From assembly GCF_018403325.1 (NCBI RefSeq), contig NZ_BOSL01000002.1:1-64000 (forward strand): 64,000 nucleotides of DNA. The letters run 5' to 3'. Below the pieces are notes generated by a model. The model worked only from the letters and a program-made list of their open reading frames with translations. It was not told where the DNA came from and made no database searches. Shown piece after piece: positions 8,394-16,199 of the stretch; position 1 is the first letter of the stretch; every line of letters begins with the position of its first letter. The translations under genes and the position numbers were made by a program. The DNA is from Paenibacillus vini. GTDB lineage: Bacteria; Bacillota; Bacilli; Paenibacillales; Paenibacillaceae.

Positions 8394-9353
8394 CTATTTA
8401 GTTTTCATGCCGTTTCTGGCTGCGTAGGCCTCGAATATTACCGCCTCGGCTTCTTTTCCGTAAATGCAGTAACCGTCATCATCGGCCGCCTCGCTCTTCT
8501 CATACAGTTTTGCCGGCCAATCCCAGAGCATAAAGCCGCGTACCCAGTCACGTTCACCGCTCCTCTGAAACATCGTGCGGTAAAAATCTGCTTGTTCGGC
8601 GTGATTGGTCGCCCCTTGAAGGGTCCAGTCATTCGGGATCGCGGAAGATCCGGTGCGGCTCGGACAGCCTGCTTCCATAAAGAAAAACGGCTTGTCGTAT
8701 TTCCGTACAACGCTTTCAATCCGATCCAGCTGCCGGTCCCAGTCATCGATCGGATAATAGCCGCTGGAGCTGATCAGATCGAGATCATCCCACCAGCCGA
8801 CGTTATCCTCCTGATATTTGTCGCAGTTATAGGTAACAAGACCGCTGTATACCTTTCTTACTTCCGAGATGAGGTGGCGCCATTCGGCCTCTCGCCGGTC
8901 GGTTTGCACCATTTCACAACCGATGCAGAACATCTCGCAACCGGTCTCTTCGGCGATTTGCGCAAAATGGAGAATATAATCGCGGTAGGAGGCGAACCAG
9001 TCGGACCATTTCGGTTCGCAAGGCACGTCTTTATCAAAGAAGTTGATATGCGCCCGCCAAGTGCCGTCGGCACAATTGACGATGGGCTTCAGGCAAACCT
9101 TAAGCCCAAGGGACTTGGCCTTTTGAATGGCCCATTTAACTTCATCATCGGTTACGGTAGGCTCGTTCCAGTACGGAATTTCTGTTGAAAACGCCGTATC
9201 CTGGAGAGCGGAGAAAGCGATGGCTGTCCAGTTGACGCCGGTATTCCTCGCCATCGTTTCCATGGATGCGGAAGCCTCGTCGTTAGCCCAACTGCCCCGG
9301 ACGCCCATGAAACCCCAAGTCATACCAGCTACATATTCATCTAGCTGCTTCAT
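8394..9353 (-). CDS. GH113 beta-mannanase, cytoplasmic
   Basis: The 319-residue protein looks like glycoside hydrolase family 113, a clan GH-A TIM barrel acting on beta-1,4-mannan or manno-oligosaccharides. MTWGFMGVRGSW lies near the N-terminus; FCIGCEM (Glu147) is the likely acid/base and FFFMEAGCPS (Glu227) the nucleophile, 80 residues apart as in Alicyclobacillus ManA. The ATG at 9353 is preferred to one 27 bases upstream because GCGAGGTG precedes it. There is no signal peptide, so it should trim imported oligosaccharides. It is the first gene of the minus-strand operon with the epimerase and mannosyl-glucose phosphorylase. Confidence 0.85.
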   Translation of the reverse strand: MKQLDEYVAGMTWGFMGVRGSWANDEASASMETMARNTGVNWTAIAFSALQDTAFSTEIPYWNEPTVTDDEVKWAIQKAKSLGLKVCLKPIVNCADGTWRAHINFFDKDVPCEPKWSDWFASYRDYILHFAQIAEETGCEMFCIGCEMVQTDRREAEWRHLISEVRKVYSGLVTYNCDKYQEDNVGWWDDLDLISSSGYYPIDDWDRQLDRIESVVRKYDKPFFFMEAGCPSRTGSSAIPNDWTLQGATNHAEQADFYRTMFQRSGERDWVRGFMLWDWPAKLYEKSEAADDDGYCIYGKEAEAVIFEAYAARNGMKTK

Positions 9354-9382
9354 TTCAACACCTCGCTTAGCTGTGATCATGA

Positions 9383-9417
9383 TGTTTGTTATTGTTTGTT
9401 ATAATTTTATATAACAA
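9383..9417. promoter_or_regulatory. Composite operator of the GH113-epimerase-phosphorylase operon
   Basis: Two direct copies of TGTTTGTTAT (9383-9392 and 9393-9402) run into a perfect 8-bp inverted repeat, TTGTTATA (9396-9403) and TATAACAA (9410-9417). The block lies just downstream of the expected transcription start on the minus strand, a normal place for a repressor site. Parts recur at 4777-4787 and 18303-18313. Confidence 0.55.
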
Positions 9418-9435
9418 ATTAGCTACCTTATGTTT

Positions 9436-9464
9436 AATATAAGTCTAACACCCGATGATTTCAA
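9436..9464 (-). promoter_or_regulatory. Sigma-A promoter of the minus-strand mannan operon
   Basis: On the minus strand TTGAAA (9459-9464) and TATATT (9436-9441) are 17 bases apart. The operator block at 9383-9417 follows. Confidence 0.65.
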
Positions 9465-9509
9465 CACTTTAATTTTTGAGTGATTGGATCTTACGAACCC
9501 GAACATAAC

Positions 9510-9538
9510 AAAAACCGCCGATATAACCGGCGGTTTTT
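9510..9538 (-). terminator. Terminator of the LacI-2 gene (bidirectional form)
   Basis: AAAAACCGCCG and CGGCGGTTTTT form a strong stem with a 6-base loop. It lies 24 bases past the LacI-2 stop on the minus strand and separates it from the next promoter. It has a U tract in both directions. Confidence 0.85.
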
Positions 9539-9562
9539 GCGATAGGTCTATGATTTGGAATT

Positions 9563-10612
9563 TTATTTGTGTTTGTTATTTATTTTTACTTGGTCAGCTT
9601 CTAACGTACGAACGGAATCCCGATAAATAATTTTGCCTTGTACGAGAACCCGGCCGTTCCGGCGGTTCGGGTTGGACACTTTGTCCATAATCGATTTGAC
9701 GGCCGTCCGCGCCATCTGCTCGATATCCACTTCCACCGTAGTGAGCGGAGGGGAGGTAAGCGTAGCATAGAGATCATTATCGAAGCCGACTACGGAGCAA
9801 TCTTCAGGCACCTTATATCCCGAAGCGTTTAAAAACTCACATAAGTTGTATGCTACCTGGTCGCAGTTGCAGACGAAGGCGGTCGGCATTTTCTCCGGAA
9901 GTTCGATATCGATATAATAGCCGCGCTCGTCGCGATCATTTAGCAACAGCCGGTCTTCAAAAGCTAAACCATGCTCAAGCAAAGATTTGTAGTAACCGAG
10001 AAAACGGTCCTGGATACTGCTTGTAGAGTATATGTTGCCTACATAAGCAATGTCACGGTGTCCACTCTGGATCAAATAGTTGGTCAATTCATAGGCTCCA
10101 TAAAAATTGTCCGTGACGATCGAATCGATCGCCGCATGCTCGTCATAGAAATCCAGAAACAGCTTGGGCAGGTCCATATTTTGAACCGTTTCGATATACT
10201 TTTTGCTGATTTGGCCCAAAATAATAATCCCGTCGACCTTGTTCTCACTGTAAACCCGCGGAAAGTTCAACTGTTCCTCGTCTTCGCTGCTTAGTATATT
10301 CAGGATGCCAAAGTAGCCGTAATGATCCAGATGAATAGCAATTTCCTGATAAACCCGGAGGTAAAAAGAATCGTTCATGCCCGTAAAACGTTGCGGGATC
10401 ATGACCCCTATATTATAGGAAAGTCCATCCTTAATGGATTTGGCCGCCGAATTAAAACGGTAACCCATCTCACCGGCGACTTTTTTGATCGTAACCTTCA
10501 GGCTGTCGCTGACTCCTTCTTTATCGTTTAGCGCTTTTGATACCGTTACGCTACTGACCCCTAATTTATTAGCGATATCTTTCATCGTAATATTACTTTT
10601 CATTAACTTCAT
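9563..10612 (-). CDS. LacI-family transcriptional regulator 2 (mannan ABC importer)
   Basis: The 349-residue protein has a LacI-type helix-turn-helix (about 10-30, TMKDIANKLGVSSVTVSKAL) and a sugar-binding effector domain with VVGFDNDLY and TTVEVDIEQMARTAV near the C-terminus. It is more distant from regulators 1 and 3, which resemble each other. It is divergent from the ABC importer operon; CG-centred palindromes TTATCGTTAA (10672-10681) and TTATCGATAA (10813-10822) in the shared intergenic region are likely operators. The ATG at 10612 follows AGGACGGTG. It is probably induced by a manno-oligosaccharide, by context only. Confidence 0.9.
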   Translation of the reverse strand: MKLMKSNITMKDIANKLGVSSVTVSKALNDKEGVSDSLKVTIKKVAGEMGYRFNSAAKSIKDGLSYNIGVMIPQRFTGMNDSFYLRVYQEIAIHLDHYGYFGILNILSSEDEEQLNFPRVYSENKVDGIIILGQISKKYIETVQNMDLPKLFLDFYDEHAAIDSIVTDNFYGAYELTNYLIQSGHRDIAYVGNIYSTSSIQDRFLGYYKSLLEHGLAFEDRLLLNDRDERGYYIDIELPEKMPTAFVCNCDQVAYNLCEFLNASGYKVPEDCSVVGFDNDLYATLTSPPLTTVEVDIEQMARTAVKSIMDKVSNPNRRNGRVLVQGKIIYRDSVRTLEADQVKINNKHK

Positions 10613-10671
10613 TCACCGTCCTGTTAAACTTTATCCGGAATCAGCTTAACTAATATAAAATCAGTATACAT

Positions 10672-10681
10672 TTATCGTTAA
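10672..10681. promoter_or_regulatory. TTANCGNTAA operator-like site, upstream of LacI-2
   Basis: TTATCGTTAA is one mismatch from a perfect CG-centred palindrome and matches the pattern shared by the sites at 10813 and 18351. It lies in the leader/promoter region of the divergent LacI-2 gene. Confidence 0.4.
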
Positions 10682-10772
10682 TAAAGATAAAGAGACAGAC
10701 TCCGATGTTTCTATTTAAGCTACAATTAACTTAACACATAAACTAATTAATTAACTAATATTAATTTCGTAA

Positions 10773-10801
10773 TTGACGGGAAAGCGTATTCAAGATAGAA
10801 T
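10773..10801 (+). promoter_or_regulatory. Sigma-A promoter of the mannan ABC importer operon
   Basis: TTGACG (10773-10778) and TAGAAT (10796-10801) are separated by exactly 17 bases, about 50 bases before the start of the solute-binding protein gene. Confidence 0.75.
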
Positions 10802-10812
10802 AAAAAAGTAGT

Positions 10813-10822
10813 TTATCGATAA
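10813..10822. promoter_or_regulatory. Palindromic LacI-type operator at the ABC importer promoter
   Basis: TTATCGATAA is a perfect 10-bp palindrome with the central CG typical of LacI-family operators, starting 11 bases after the -10 and so overlapping or just after the transcription start. This placement fits repression by the adjacent LacI-2. Confidence 0.6.
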
Positions 10823-10854
10823 CTTAAATAGTTAAGTTGAAAGGGGTTAATGAA

Positions 10855-12207
10855 GTGAAGAAAAACAAAGCACTATTTGGTTTCATGGCATTGGTACTCG
10901 TACTCTCAATGCTGGCAGGATGTGGAAAGAGCAATAACGCGGCGGAAAACAACACGCCTGCAAACAACACGGGGGCGAACAATTCTTCGTCGGAACAAAC
11001 AGAGAAGAAAATCGCCGGAGAAATTACCGTGCTCACTCAGAGAACAGATATCGTAGATACGGTGTTCAAAGACTACGCTGCAGAATTCAACAAAAAATAT
11101 CCTGACGTTAAAGTCAACTTCCAAGCTTTGTCCGATTACGAAGGTCAAATCACGGTTCGTATGAACTCCGATGATTACGGCGATGTACTGCTCTTGCCGA
11201 CAAGCATTCCGCTTAAGGATTCTCCTGATTTTTATGAGCCGCTTGGCGAATTGTCCGAACTGAGCAAACAGTATATCGGTTTGGAAGAAAGAACTGTGGA
11301 CGGTAAAGTTTACGGGATTCCGACTGCCGTGAACTTCTCAGGCATTCTGTACAACAAAAAAGTGTTTGCGGATGCAGGCATTACAACAGCGCCTAAAACA
11401 CCTGAAGAATTCTTGAACGCTTTGAAAGCTATTAAGGATAAAGGCGATGCGATTCCTTTGTACACGAACTATGCTGACAGCTGGCCTTTGACCCAGTGGG
11501 AAGCCGTACTGACCACAGTAGCAGGCAGCGTGGATTATGTAAACGTGGAACAGCCGAACACGGACGATAACTTTGTAGCCGGCAAGCCACACTACGAACT
11601 TTATAAAGTAATGTATGACGCTGCAAAAGAAGGTTTGATCGAAAAAGACCCAACAACAACAAACTGGGAAGCTTCGAAAGCTGATATGGCGAACGGCAAA
11701 ATCGGTGCCATGGTACTCGGTTCCTGGGCGATCGGACAAGTTCAAGGCTTGGCCGCAAATCCGGACGACATCGCTTATATGCCATTCCCTACAAATGCAA
11801 GCGAAGTAATCATGCCGCTTGCTGACGATTACACAGTCGGTATTAACAAACACAGCAAAAACAAAGATGCGGCACGTGCTTGGATCGACTGGTTCATTAA
11901 CGAGTCCAACTATCCTACAGAACAAGCCGGCGGTATGAGCCCGGTTGTTGGCGCTCCGCTTCCTGCAACCTTGAAACAATTTGAAGGATCTGACGTGAAA
12001 TTCGAACTTCAAACTCCTTCCCAGCCTGGTCAAGAAGGCCTGGTCGACAAAATTGACAAGGATGCCGAAATTGGTCTTTGGCAGCCGGAATTCAAGAAAC
12101 GCATTATCGAAGCAGCCATCGGCAACTTGAACGAATCCTATGATGACATCATGAAGGATCTGAATGACGCATGGGTGAAATCCCGCGCGAAAGTAACGAA
12201 AGAATAA
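10855..12207 (+). CDS. ABC transporter extracellular solute-binding lipoprotein (CUT1 sugar importer)
   Basis: A 450-residue lipoprotein: a signal peptide with LVLVLSMLAGCGKS (lipobox cysteine at about residue 23), an Asn/Gly/Ala-rich linker, then a family 1 (MalE-like) binding protein fold with EITVLTQRTD, GIPTAVNFSGILYNKKVF and GKIGAMVLGSWAIGQV. It would capture manno-oligosaccharides at the cell surface. GTG at 10855 is chosen because AAGGGG lies 9 bases upstream; the in-frame TTG at 10837 would place that site inside the gene. It is followed by a hairpin and two permease genes. Codon use is more biased than in neighbours, which fits high expression. Confidence 0.92.
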   Translation: MKKNKALFGFMALVLVLSMLAGCGKSNNAAENNTPANNTGANNSSSEQTEKKIAGEITVLTQRTDIVDTVFKDYAAEFNKKYPDVKVNFQALSDYEGQITVRMNSDDYGDVLLLPTSIPLKDSPDFYEPLGELSELSKQYIGLEERTVDGKVYGIPTAVNFSGILYNKKVFADAGITTAPKTPEEFLNALKAIKDKGDAIPLYTNYADSWPLTQWEAVLTTVAGSVDYVNVEQPNTDDNFVAGKPHYELYKVMYDAAKEGLIEKDPTTTNWEASKADMANGKIGAMVLGSWAIGQVQGLAANPDDIAYMPFPTNASEVIMPLADDYTVGINKHSKNKDAARAWIDWFINESNYPTEQAGGMSPVVGAPLPATLKQFEGSDVKFELQTPSQPGQEGLVDKIDKDAEIGLWQPEFKKRIIEAAIGNLNESYDDIMKDLNDAWVKSRAKVTKE

Positions 12208-12244
12208 CAGACCGACCAAGCATTTGACACCCGGAAATAAAAAA

Positions 12245-12281
12245 AATGGGAAACGCGCGCTAGGTGCGTTTCCCTTATATT
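12245..12281 (+). terminator. Hairpin after the binding-protein gene (partial terminator)
   Basis: GGGAAACGC (12248-12256) pairs with GCGTTTCCC (12266-12274), followed by a weak TTATATTT tract. Such a hairpin between binding protein and permeases usually lets the binding protein be made in excess. Confidence 0.65.
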
Positions 12282-12330
12282 TGACTTGTAGAGACAGAGA
12301 CCATATGCAGTAAGATTATTGGAGGTGTGA

Positions 12331-13209
12331 GTGGTGTTCAAAAATTTAAGCTACAAAACACAGCGGAAGGTCATCATTGTCGCCTTCTCGCTAATTCCGG
12401 TCGTGTTATTGTTTACTTTCGCATATTTGCCCGTATTTAATATGTTCAAGTACAGCTTTACCGATTGGAACGGTTACAGCAAAAGCTATGATTATGTAGG
12501 TTTGGAAAACTACAAAACGATTTTTACGGATTCTAAATATTTTACCGTATTTAAAGTCAGTTTGTACTATTTCGCGGGCTCCTTTGTACAGATGGCCCTG
12601 GCCTTATATTTCGCAACGATACTTAGCTTCAATGTTCGCTTCAAGAATTTCTTTAAAGGCGTCCTGTTCTTCCCTTACCTGCTGAACGGGGTGGCCATCG
12701 GTTTTATTTTCCTGTTCTTCTTCAGACCGGACGGTACGCTTGATACTTTGATGCAGTCCATAGGCTTGGGTGCTTACACACAAGGCTGGCTGCTGAATCC
12801 GAAGATCATTAATATCTCGCTTGCAGGAGCATCTCTCTGGAGATACATGGGCTTCAACTTTATTATTTTTCTGGGCGCGATCTCCTCGATCGGCAAAGAC
12901 GTGTATGAAGCCGCAGAAATTGACGGTGCCAACCGCTGGCATCAATTCCGGCACATTATTCTGCCGAGCATCAAGAGTATTGTGCAGTTAAATCTGATTT
13001 TGGCTATTAGCGGAGCCATCAGCGCCTTCGACATTCCATATATTATGACTGGCGGATCGAACGGAAGTAATACGTTCGTTATCCAGACCGTAACCACAGC
13101 GTTCAAATACAACAAGCTGGGCCTTGCTTCGGCCATGGCTGTCGTTCTGTTGTTTATCGTCATCATCGTGACTTTACTGCAGCGCTTGTTGATTAAGGAG
13201 GAGAAGTAA
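12331..13209 (+). CDS. ABC sugar transporter permease 1 (UgpA/MalF-like)
   Basis: A protein of about 292 residues with six predicted membrane segments and the conserved cytoplasmic EAA loop (EAAEIDGANRWHQFRHIILP, about 195-214) that contacts the ATPase. It belongs to the CUT1 permease type. Two adjacent GTG codons can start it: GTG at 12331 (5 bases after GGAGG) or GTG at 12334 (8 bases). It is separated from the next permease by two bases. No ATP-binding subunit is encoded in the locus, so a shared MsmX-type ATPase is expected elsewhere. Confidence 0.92.
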   Translation: MVFKNLSYKTQRKVIIVAFSLIPVVLLFTFAYLPVFNMFKYSFTDWNGYSKSYDYVGLENYKTIFTDSKYFTVFKVSLYYFAGSFVQMALALYFATILSFNVRFKNFFKGVLFFPYLLNGVAIGFIFLFFFRPDGTLDTLMQSIGLGAYTQGWLLNPKIINISLAGASLWRYMGFNFIIFLGAISSIGKDVYEAAEIDGANRWHQFRHIILPSIKSIVQLNLILAISGAISAFDIPYIMTGGSNGSNTFVIQTVTTAFKYNKLGLASAMAVVLLFIVIIVTLLQRLLIKEEK

Positions 13210-13211
13210 AC

Positions 13212-14045
13212 ATGTACAGACTTAAGTATACGGCGGCGAGCATTGTAAAGTACGCAAGCTTGCTCCTTGGCGCGTTTGCTGCTCTGATTCCGATCGCTGT
13301 AGTTCTGTTTGCCTCCTTTAAGACGAATAAGGAATACGGCGAAACCAGTCCATTGACGCCTCCGGATAACTGGCTTAATTTCGCTAACTATTCCAAAGCG
13401 TTTATCAACGGGAAAATGCTGCTCGGTTTCGGAAACACGGTCATTATCGTTGTTATTTCGATCATCGGGGCCACGCTCATCGGGTCCATGATCGCGTACG
13501 TACTGAATCGTTTCAAATTCCGGGGTAACAAGCTTCTGATGGGCGCATTTCTGTTGGCTACCTTGATTCCAAGTGTAACTACACAGGTCGCGACATTCCG
13601 GATCATCAACTTCTTTCATTTGGTGGATACCCGGTTTGCTCCAATCTTGTTGTATCTCGGGACCGATATCATCGCCGTTTACATTTTCATTCAATTTTTG
13701 GATTCCATCTCGGAATCGCTGGATGAATCGGCCATGCTGGACGGAGCGTCCTATTTTACGATCTACTGGCGGATTATCCTGCCGCTTCTGGCTCCGGCCA
13801 TCGTTACGGTAATCATCGTTAAAGGCGTAAATATTTATAACGATTTCTATACGCCTTTCCTTTATATGCCGAGTGAGGACCTTCAGGTTCTTTCGACCGC
13901 ATTGTTTAAATTTAAAGGCCCATACGGCTCCCAGTGGGAAGTCATTTGCGCCGGCATTATGATTACGATTCTTCCGATTCTTATCGTATTCTTGGCCCTT
14001 CAAAAATATATTTATAACGGATTTGCGCAAGGCTCGGTTAAATAA
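13212..14045 (+). CDS. ABC sugar transporter permease 2 (UgpE/MalG-like)
   Basis: The 277-residue membrane protein has about six membrane segments and the EAA-type loop ESAMLDGASYFTIYWRIILP (about 175-194). The C-terminal GFAQGSVK is characteristic of MalG-type CUT1 permeases. It pairs with the preceding permease and the lipoprotein at 10855. Start ATG after AAGGAGGAG, which lies within the end of the preceding gene. The phosphorylase gene follows after 35 bases in the same direction. Confidence 0.93.
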   Translation: MYRLKYTAASIVKYASLLLGAFAALIPIAVVLFASFKTNKEYGETSPLTPPDNWLNFANYSKAFINGKMLLGFGNTVIIVVISIIGATLIGSMIAYVLNRFKFRGNKLLMGAFLLATLIPSVTTQVATFRIINFFHLVDTRFAPILLYLGTDIIAVYIFIQFLDSISESLDESAMLDGASYFTIYWRIILPLLAPAIVTVIIVKGVNIYNDFYTPFLYMPSEDLQVLSTALFKFKGPYGSQWEVICAGIMITILPILIVFLALQKYIYNGFAQGSVK

Positions 14046-14080
14046 AAAAACATTTTTTCATTATGGAAGGAGATTGCATC

Positions 14081-15103
14081 ATGACTACAGTCAACATTAT
14101 TGGAGAGAACCTGCCGAATATCCCTTGGCAAGACAAACCGGAAGGTGCAGTAGGACCTGTCTGGAGACATAGCGAAAATCCGGTCGTAAAAAGAAATCCG
14201 GCCAAAGGCATCGCCCGTATTTTTAACAGTGCCGTAGTTCCGTATGAAGGAAAATTTGTCGGTGTATTCCGCGCCGAAACGATCAATGGCCGCCCTCATT
14301 TGCATATGGGGTGGAGCGATAACGCGCTGGACTGGAAAATTGAAGAGGAGCGCATTCCTTTCGTAGACGAGGCAGGCAAGCCTTTTCAACCGAACTATGC
14401 CTATGATCCCCGCCTGGTGAAGGTCGAAGATACTTACTATATCATTTGGTGCACAGATTTTTACGGAGCATCCATCGGCGTGGCGAAGACGACCGACTTT
14501 AAATCCTTTGTACGTCTGGAAAATCCATTCCTTCCATTCAACCGGAACGGCGTGCTTTTCCCGAAAAAAATCAACGGCAATTTCGTGATGCTCTCCCGCC
14601 CGAGCGACAGCGGACATACGCCATTCGGCGATGTATTTCTGAGCGAAAGCCCGGACTTCGTCTATTGGGGCAAGCATCGGCATGTTATGACAAAAGGCGG
14701 ACAAGGCTGGTGGCAATCAGTTAAAATCGGCGGCGGTCCCGCTCCGATCGAAACTTCCGAAGGCTGGCTGATGTTCTATCACGGAGTTACCGGAACCTGC
14801 AACGGGCTCGTATACAGCATGGGCGCCGTGATCCTTGACAAGGACGAACCGTCCAAAGTCAAATACCGTTCCAGCACTTACGTCCTTACGCCGGAAGAAT
14901 GGTATGAAGAGCGCGGGTTTGTACCTAACGTTATCTTCCCTTGTGCGACCTTAACTGATGCGGAAACCGGAAAAATCGCCATCTACTACGGGGCGGCGGA
15001 TACGTATGTAGGCGTTGCCTACACCACGGTTCAGGAAATCGTTGATTATGTAAAAGCAACGCATGAAGAAGTAGGCGACGACTCCGAAATCGGAATTATG
15101 TAA
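14081..15103 (+). CDS. GH130 subfamily 2 phosphorylase: beta-1,4-manno-oligosaccharide phosphorylase
   Basis: This 340-residue protein carries GH130 landmarks: NPAKGIARIFNSAVVPYEGKFVGVFRAE, YAYDPRLVKVEDTYY (Asp109 equals the proton-donor Asp of the family) and PAPIETSEGWLMFYHGV. It differs clearly from the GH130 at 5958-7130 and resembles subfamily 2, whose members phosphorolyse beta-1,4-manno-oligosaccharides or mannosyl-N-acetylglucosamine. With an ABC importer and mannanases beside it, the manno-oligosaccharide activity is more likely. ATG at 14081 follows GGAAGGAG by 7 bases; the ATG 18 bases upstream overlaps that site. It is the last gene before a terminator-like hairpin. Confidence 0.85.
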   Translation: MTTVNIIGENLPNIPWQDKPEGAVGPVWRHSENPVVKRNPAKGIARIFNSAVVPYEGKFVGVFRAETINGRPHLHMGWSDNALDWKIEEERIPFVDEAGKPFQPNYAYDPRLVKVEDTYYIIWCTDFYGASIGVAKTTDFKSFVRLENPFLPFNRNGVLFPKKINGNFVMLSRPSDSGHTPFGDVFLSESPDFVYWGKHRHVMTKGGQGWWQSVKIGGGPAPIETSEGWLMFYHGVTGTCNGLVYSMGAVILDKDEPSKVKYRSSTYVLTPEEWYEERGFVPNVIFPCATLTDAETGKIAIYYGAADTYVGVAYTTVQEIVDYVKATHEEVGDDSEIGIM

Positions 15104-15134
15104 TCACTAATCACATCAAGTAATAATAGTCAGC

Positions 15135-15172
15135 GAAAACGGATAACTCTTATGGAATTATCCGTTTTTGTC
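15135..15172 (+). terminator. Hairpin after the GH130 subfamily 2 gene
   Basis: AAAACGGATAA (15137-15147) and TTATCCGTTTT (15158-15168) can pair, followed by TGTCTT. It may be a partial terminator, since the esterase gene begins 20 bases later without an obvious promoter. Confidence 0.65.
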
Positions 15173-15191
15173 TTATTAGGAGGAGACAACC

Positions 15192-16151
15192 ATGGCTAAC
15201 GATAAAGTGGAAGATTTGCTGAAATACACCGGGATCAGTCCGAAACCGGACGATTTTGATGCCTATTGGGATCGGGCGTTGAAGGAACTGGACGCTCAAC
15301 CGCTCGATTACGAACTGGTGGAGGCTGATTTCCAGACGCCGCTTGCCGCGTGCTACCATCTGTATTTTACCGGTGTCGGCGGTGCAAGAGTGCATGCGAA
15401 ATTTGCCAAGCCAAAACAACTCCAATCCGAAAAGGGACCCGGGCTCGCTCTGTTTCACGGTTACCATACGGGCAGCGGAGACTGGTCCGATAAAGCGTCC
15501 TACGCCGCCCACGGCATTACGGTGATCGCGATGGATTGCCGGGGACAGGGAGGGATGTCCGAGGACAATTTCATTACAAAAGGCACGACGTTGAAGGGGC
15601 ATATCATCCGCGGCATCGATGAGGAAAATCCCGATAAATTGTATTACCGTAACGTGTTTCTCGACTTGGTGCAATCCGTCCGGATTTTAATGTCCATGGA
15701 TCAGGTCGATGAGGAGAAAATTGCGGTGCACGGCTGTTCCCAAGGCGGAGCGCTTACGGTAGCTTGCGCTGCTTTGGAACCGAGAGTGAGTCTGGCGATC
15801 CCGGTATACCCTTTCCTGACGGATTATAAAAAAGCATGGGAAATGGAGATTACGTCATCCGCTTACGAAGAAATCGCTTATTATTTCCGGTTTATGGATC
15901 CGCTGCATCAGCGGCAGGATGAGGTTTTCAACAAGCTCGGCTATATCGATATTCAGAACCTTGCGGACCGGATCCGGGCCCGGGTTGTATTTGTGACAGG
16001 CTTGGCCGATACGGTTTGCCCGCCTTATACGCAGTTTGCAACCTATAACAAGATTCAATCGGACAAGGAACTCGTCGTATACCATGAATATGGTCACGAG
16101 TACCTGCCTTATTTGGGCGACCGAGTTATGCAGGAATTATTGAAAATGTAA
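15192..16151 (+). CDS. Carbohydrate esterase family 7 (acetyl xylan esterase / cephalosporin C deacetylase type)
   Basis: The 319-residue alpha/beta hydrolase has the CE7 triad: Ser183 in GCSQGG, Asp273 in GLADTVCPP and His302 in YGHEYLP; it also has the family RGQG motif (117-120) and HIIRGI (137-142). CE7 enzymes remove acetyl groups from short oligosaccharides in the cytoplasm. No signal peptide is present. Plant glucomannan and galactoglucomannan are acetylated, so deacetylation of imported manno-oligosaccharides is the likely job. Start ATG after TTAGGAGGAG. The chemoreceptor gene follows after 48 bases. Confidence 0.9.
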   Translation: MANDKVEDLLKYTGISPKPDDFDAYWDRALKELDAQPLDYELVEADFQTPLAACYHLYFTGVGGARVHAKFAKPKQLQSEKGPGLALFHGYHTGSGDWSDKASYAAHGITVIAMDCRGQGGMSEDNFITKGTTLKGHIIRGIDEENPDKLYYRNVFLDLVQSVRILMSMDQVDEEKIAVHGCSQGGALTVACAALEPRVSLAIPVYPFLTDYKKAWEMEITSSAYEEIAYYFRFMDPLHQRQDEVFNKLGYIDIQNLADRIRARVVFVTGLADTVCPPYTQFATYNKIQSDKELVVYHEYGHEYLPYLGDRVMQELLKM

Positions 16152-16199
16152 TAAAAAGCAGGTCCTATCATGAGGAACAGGTTCAAAGGGGGAATTGGA

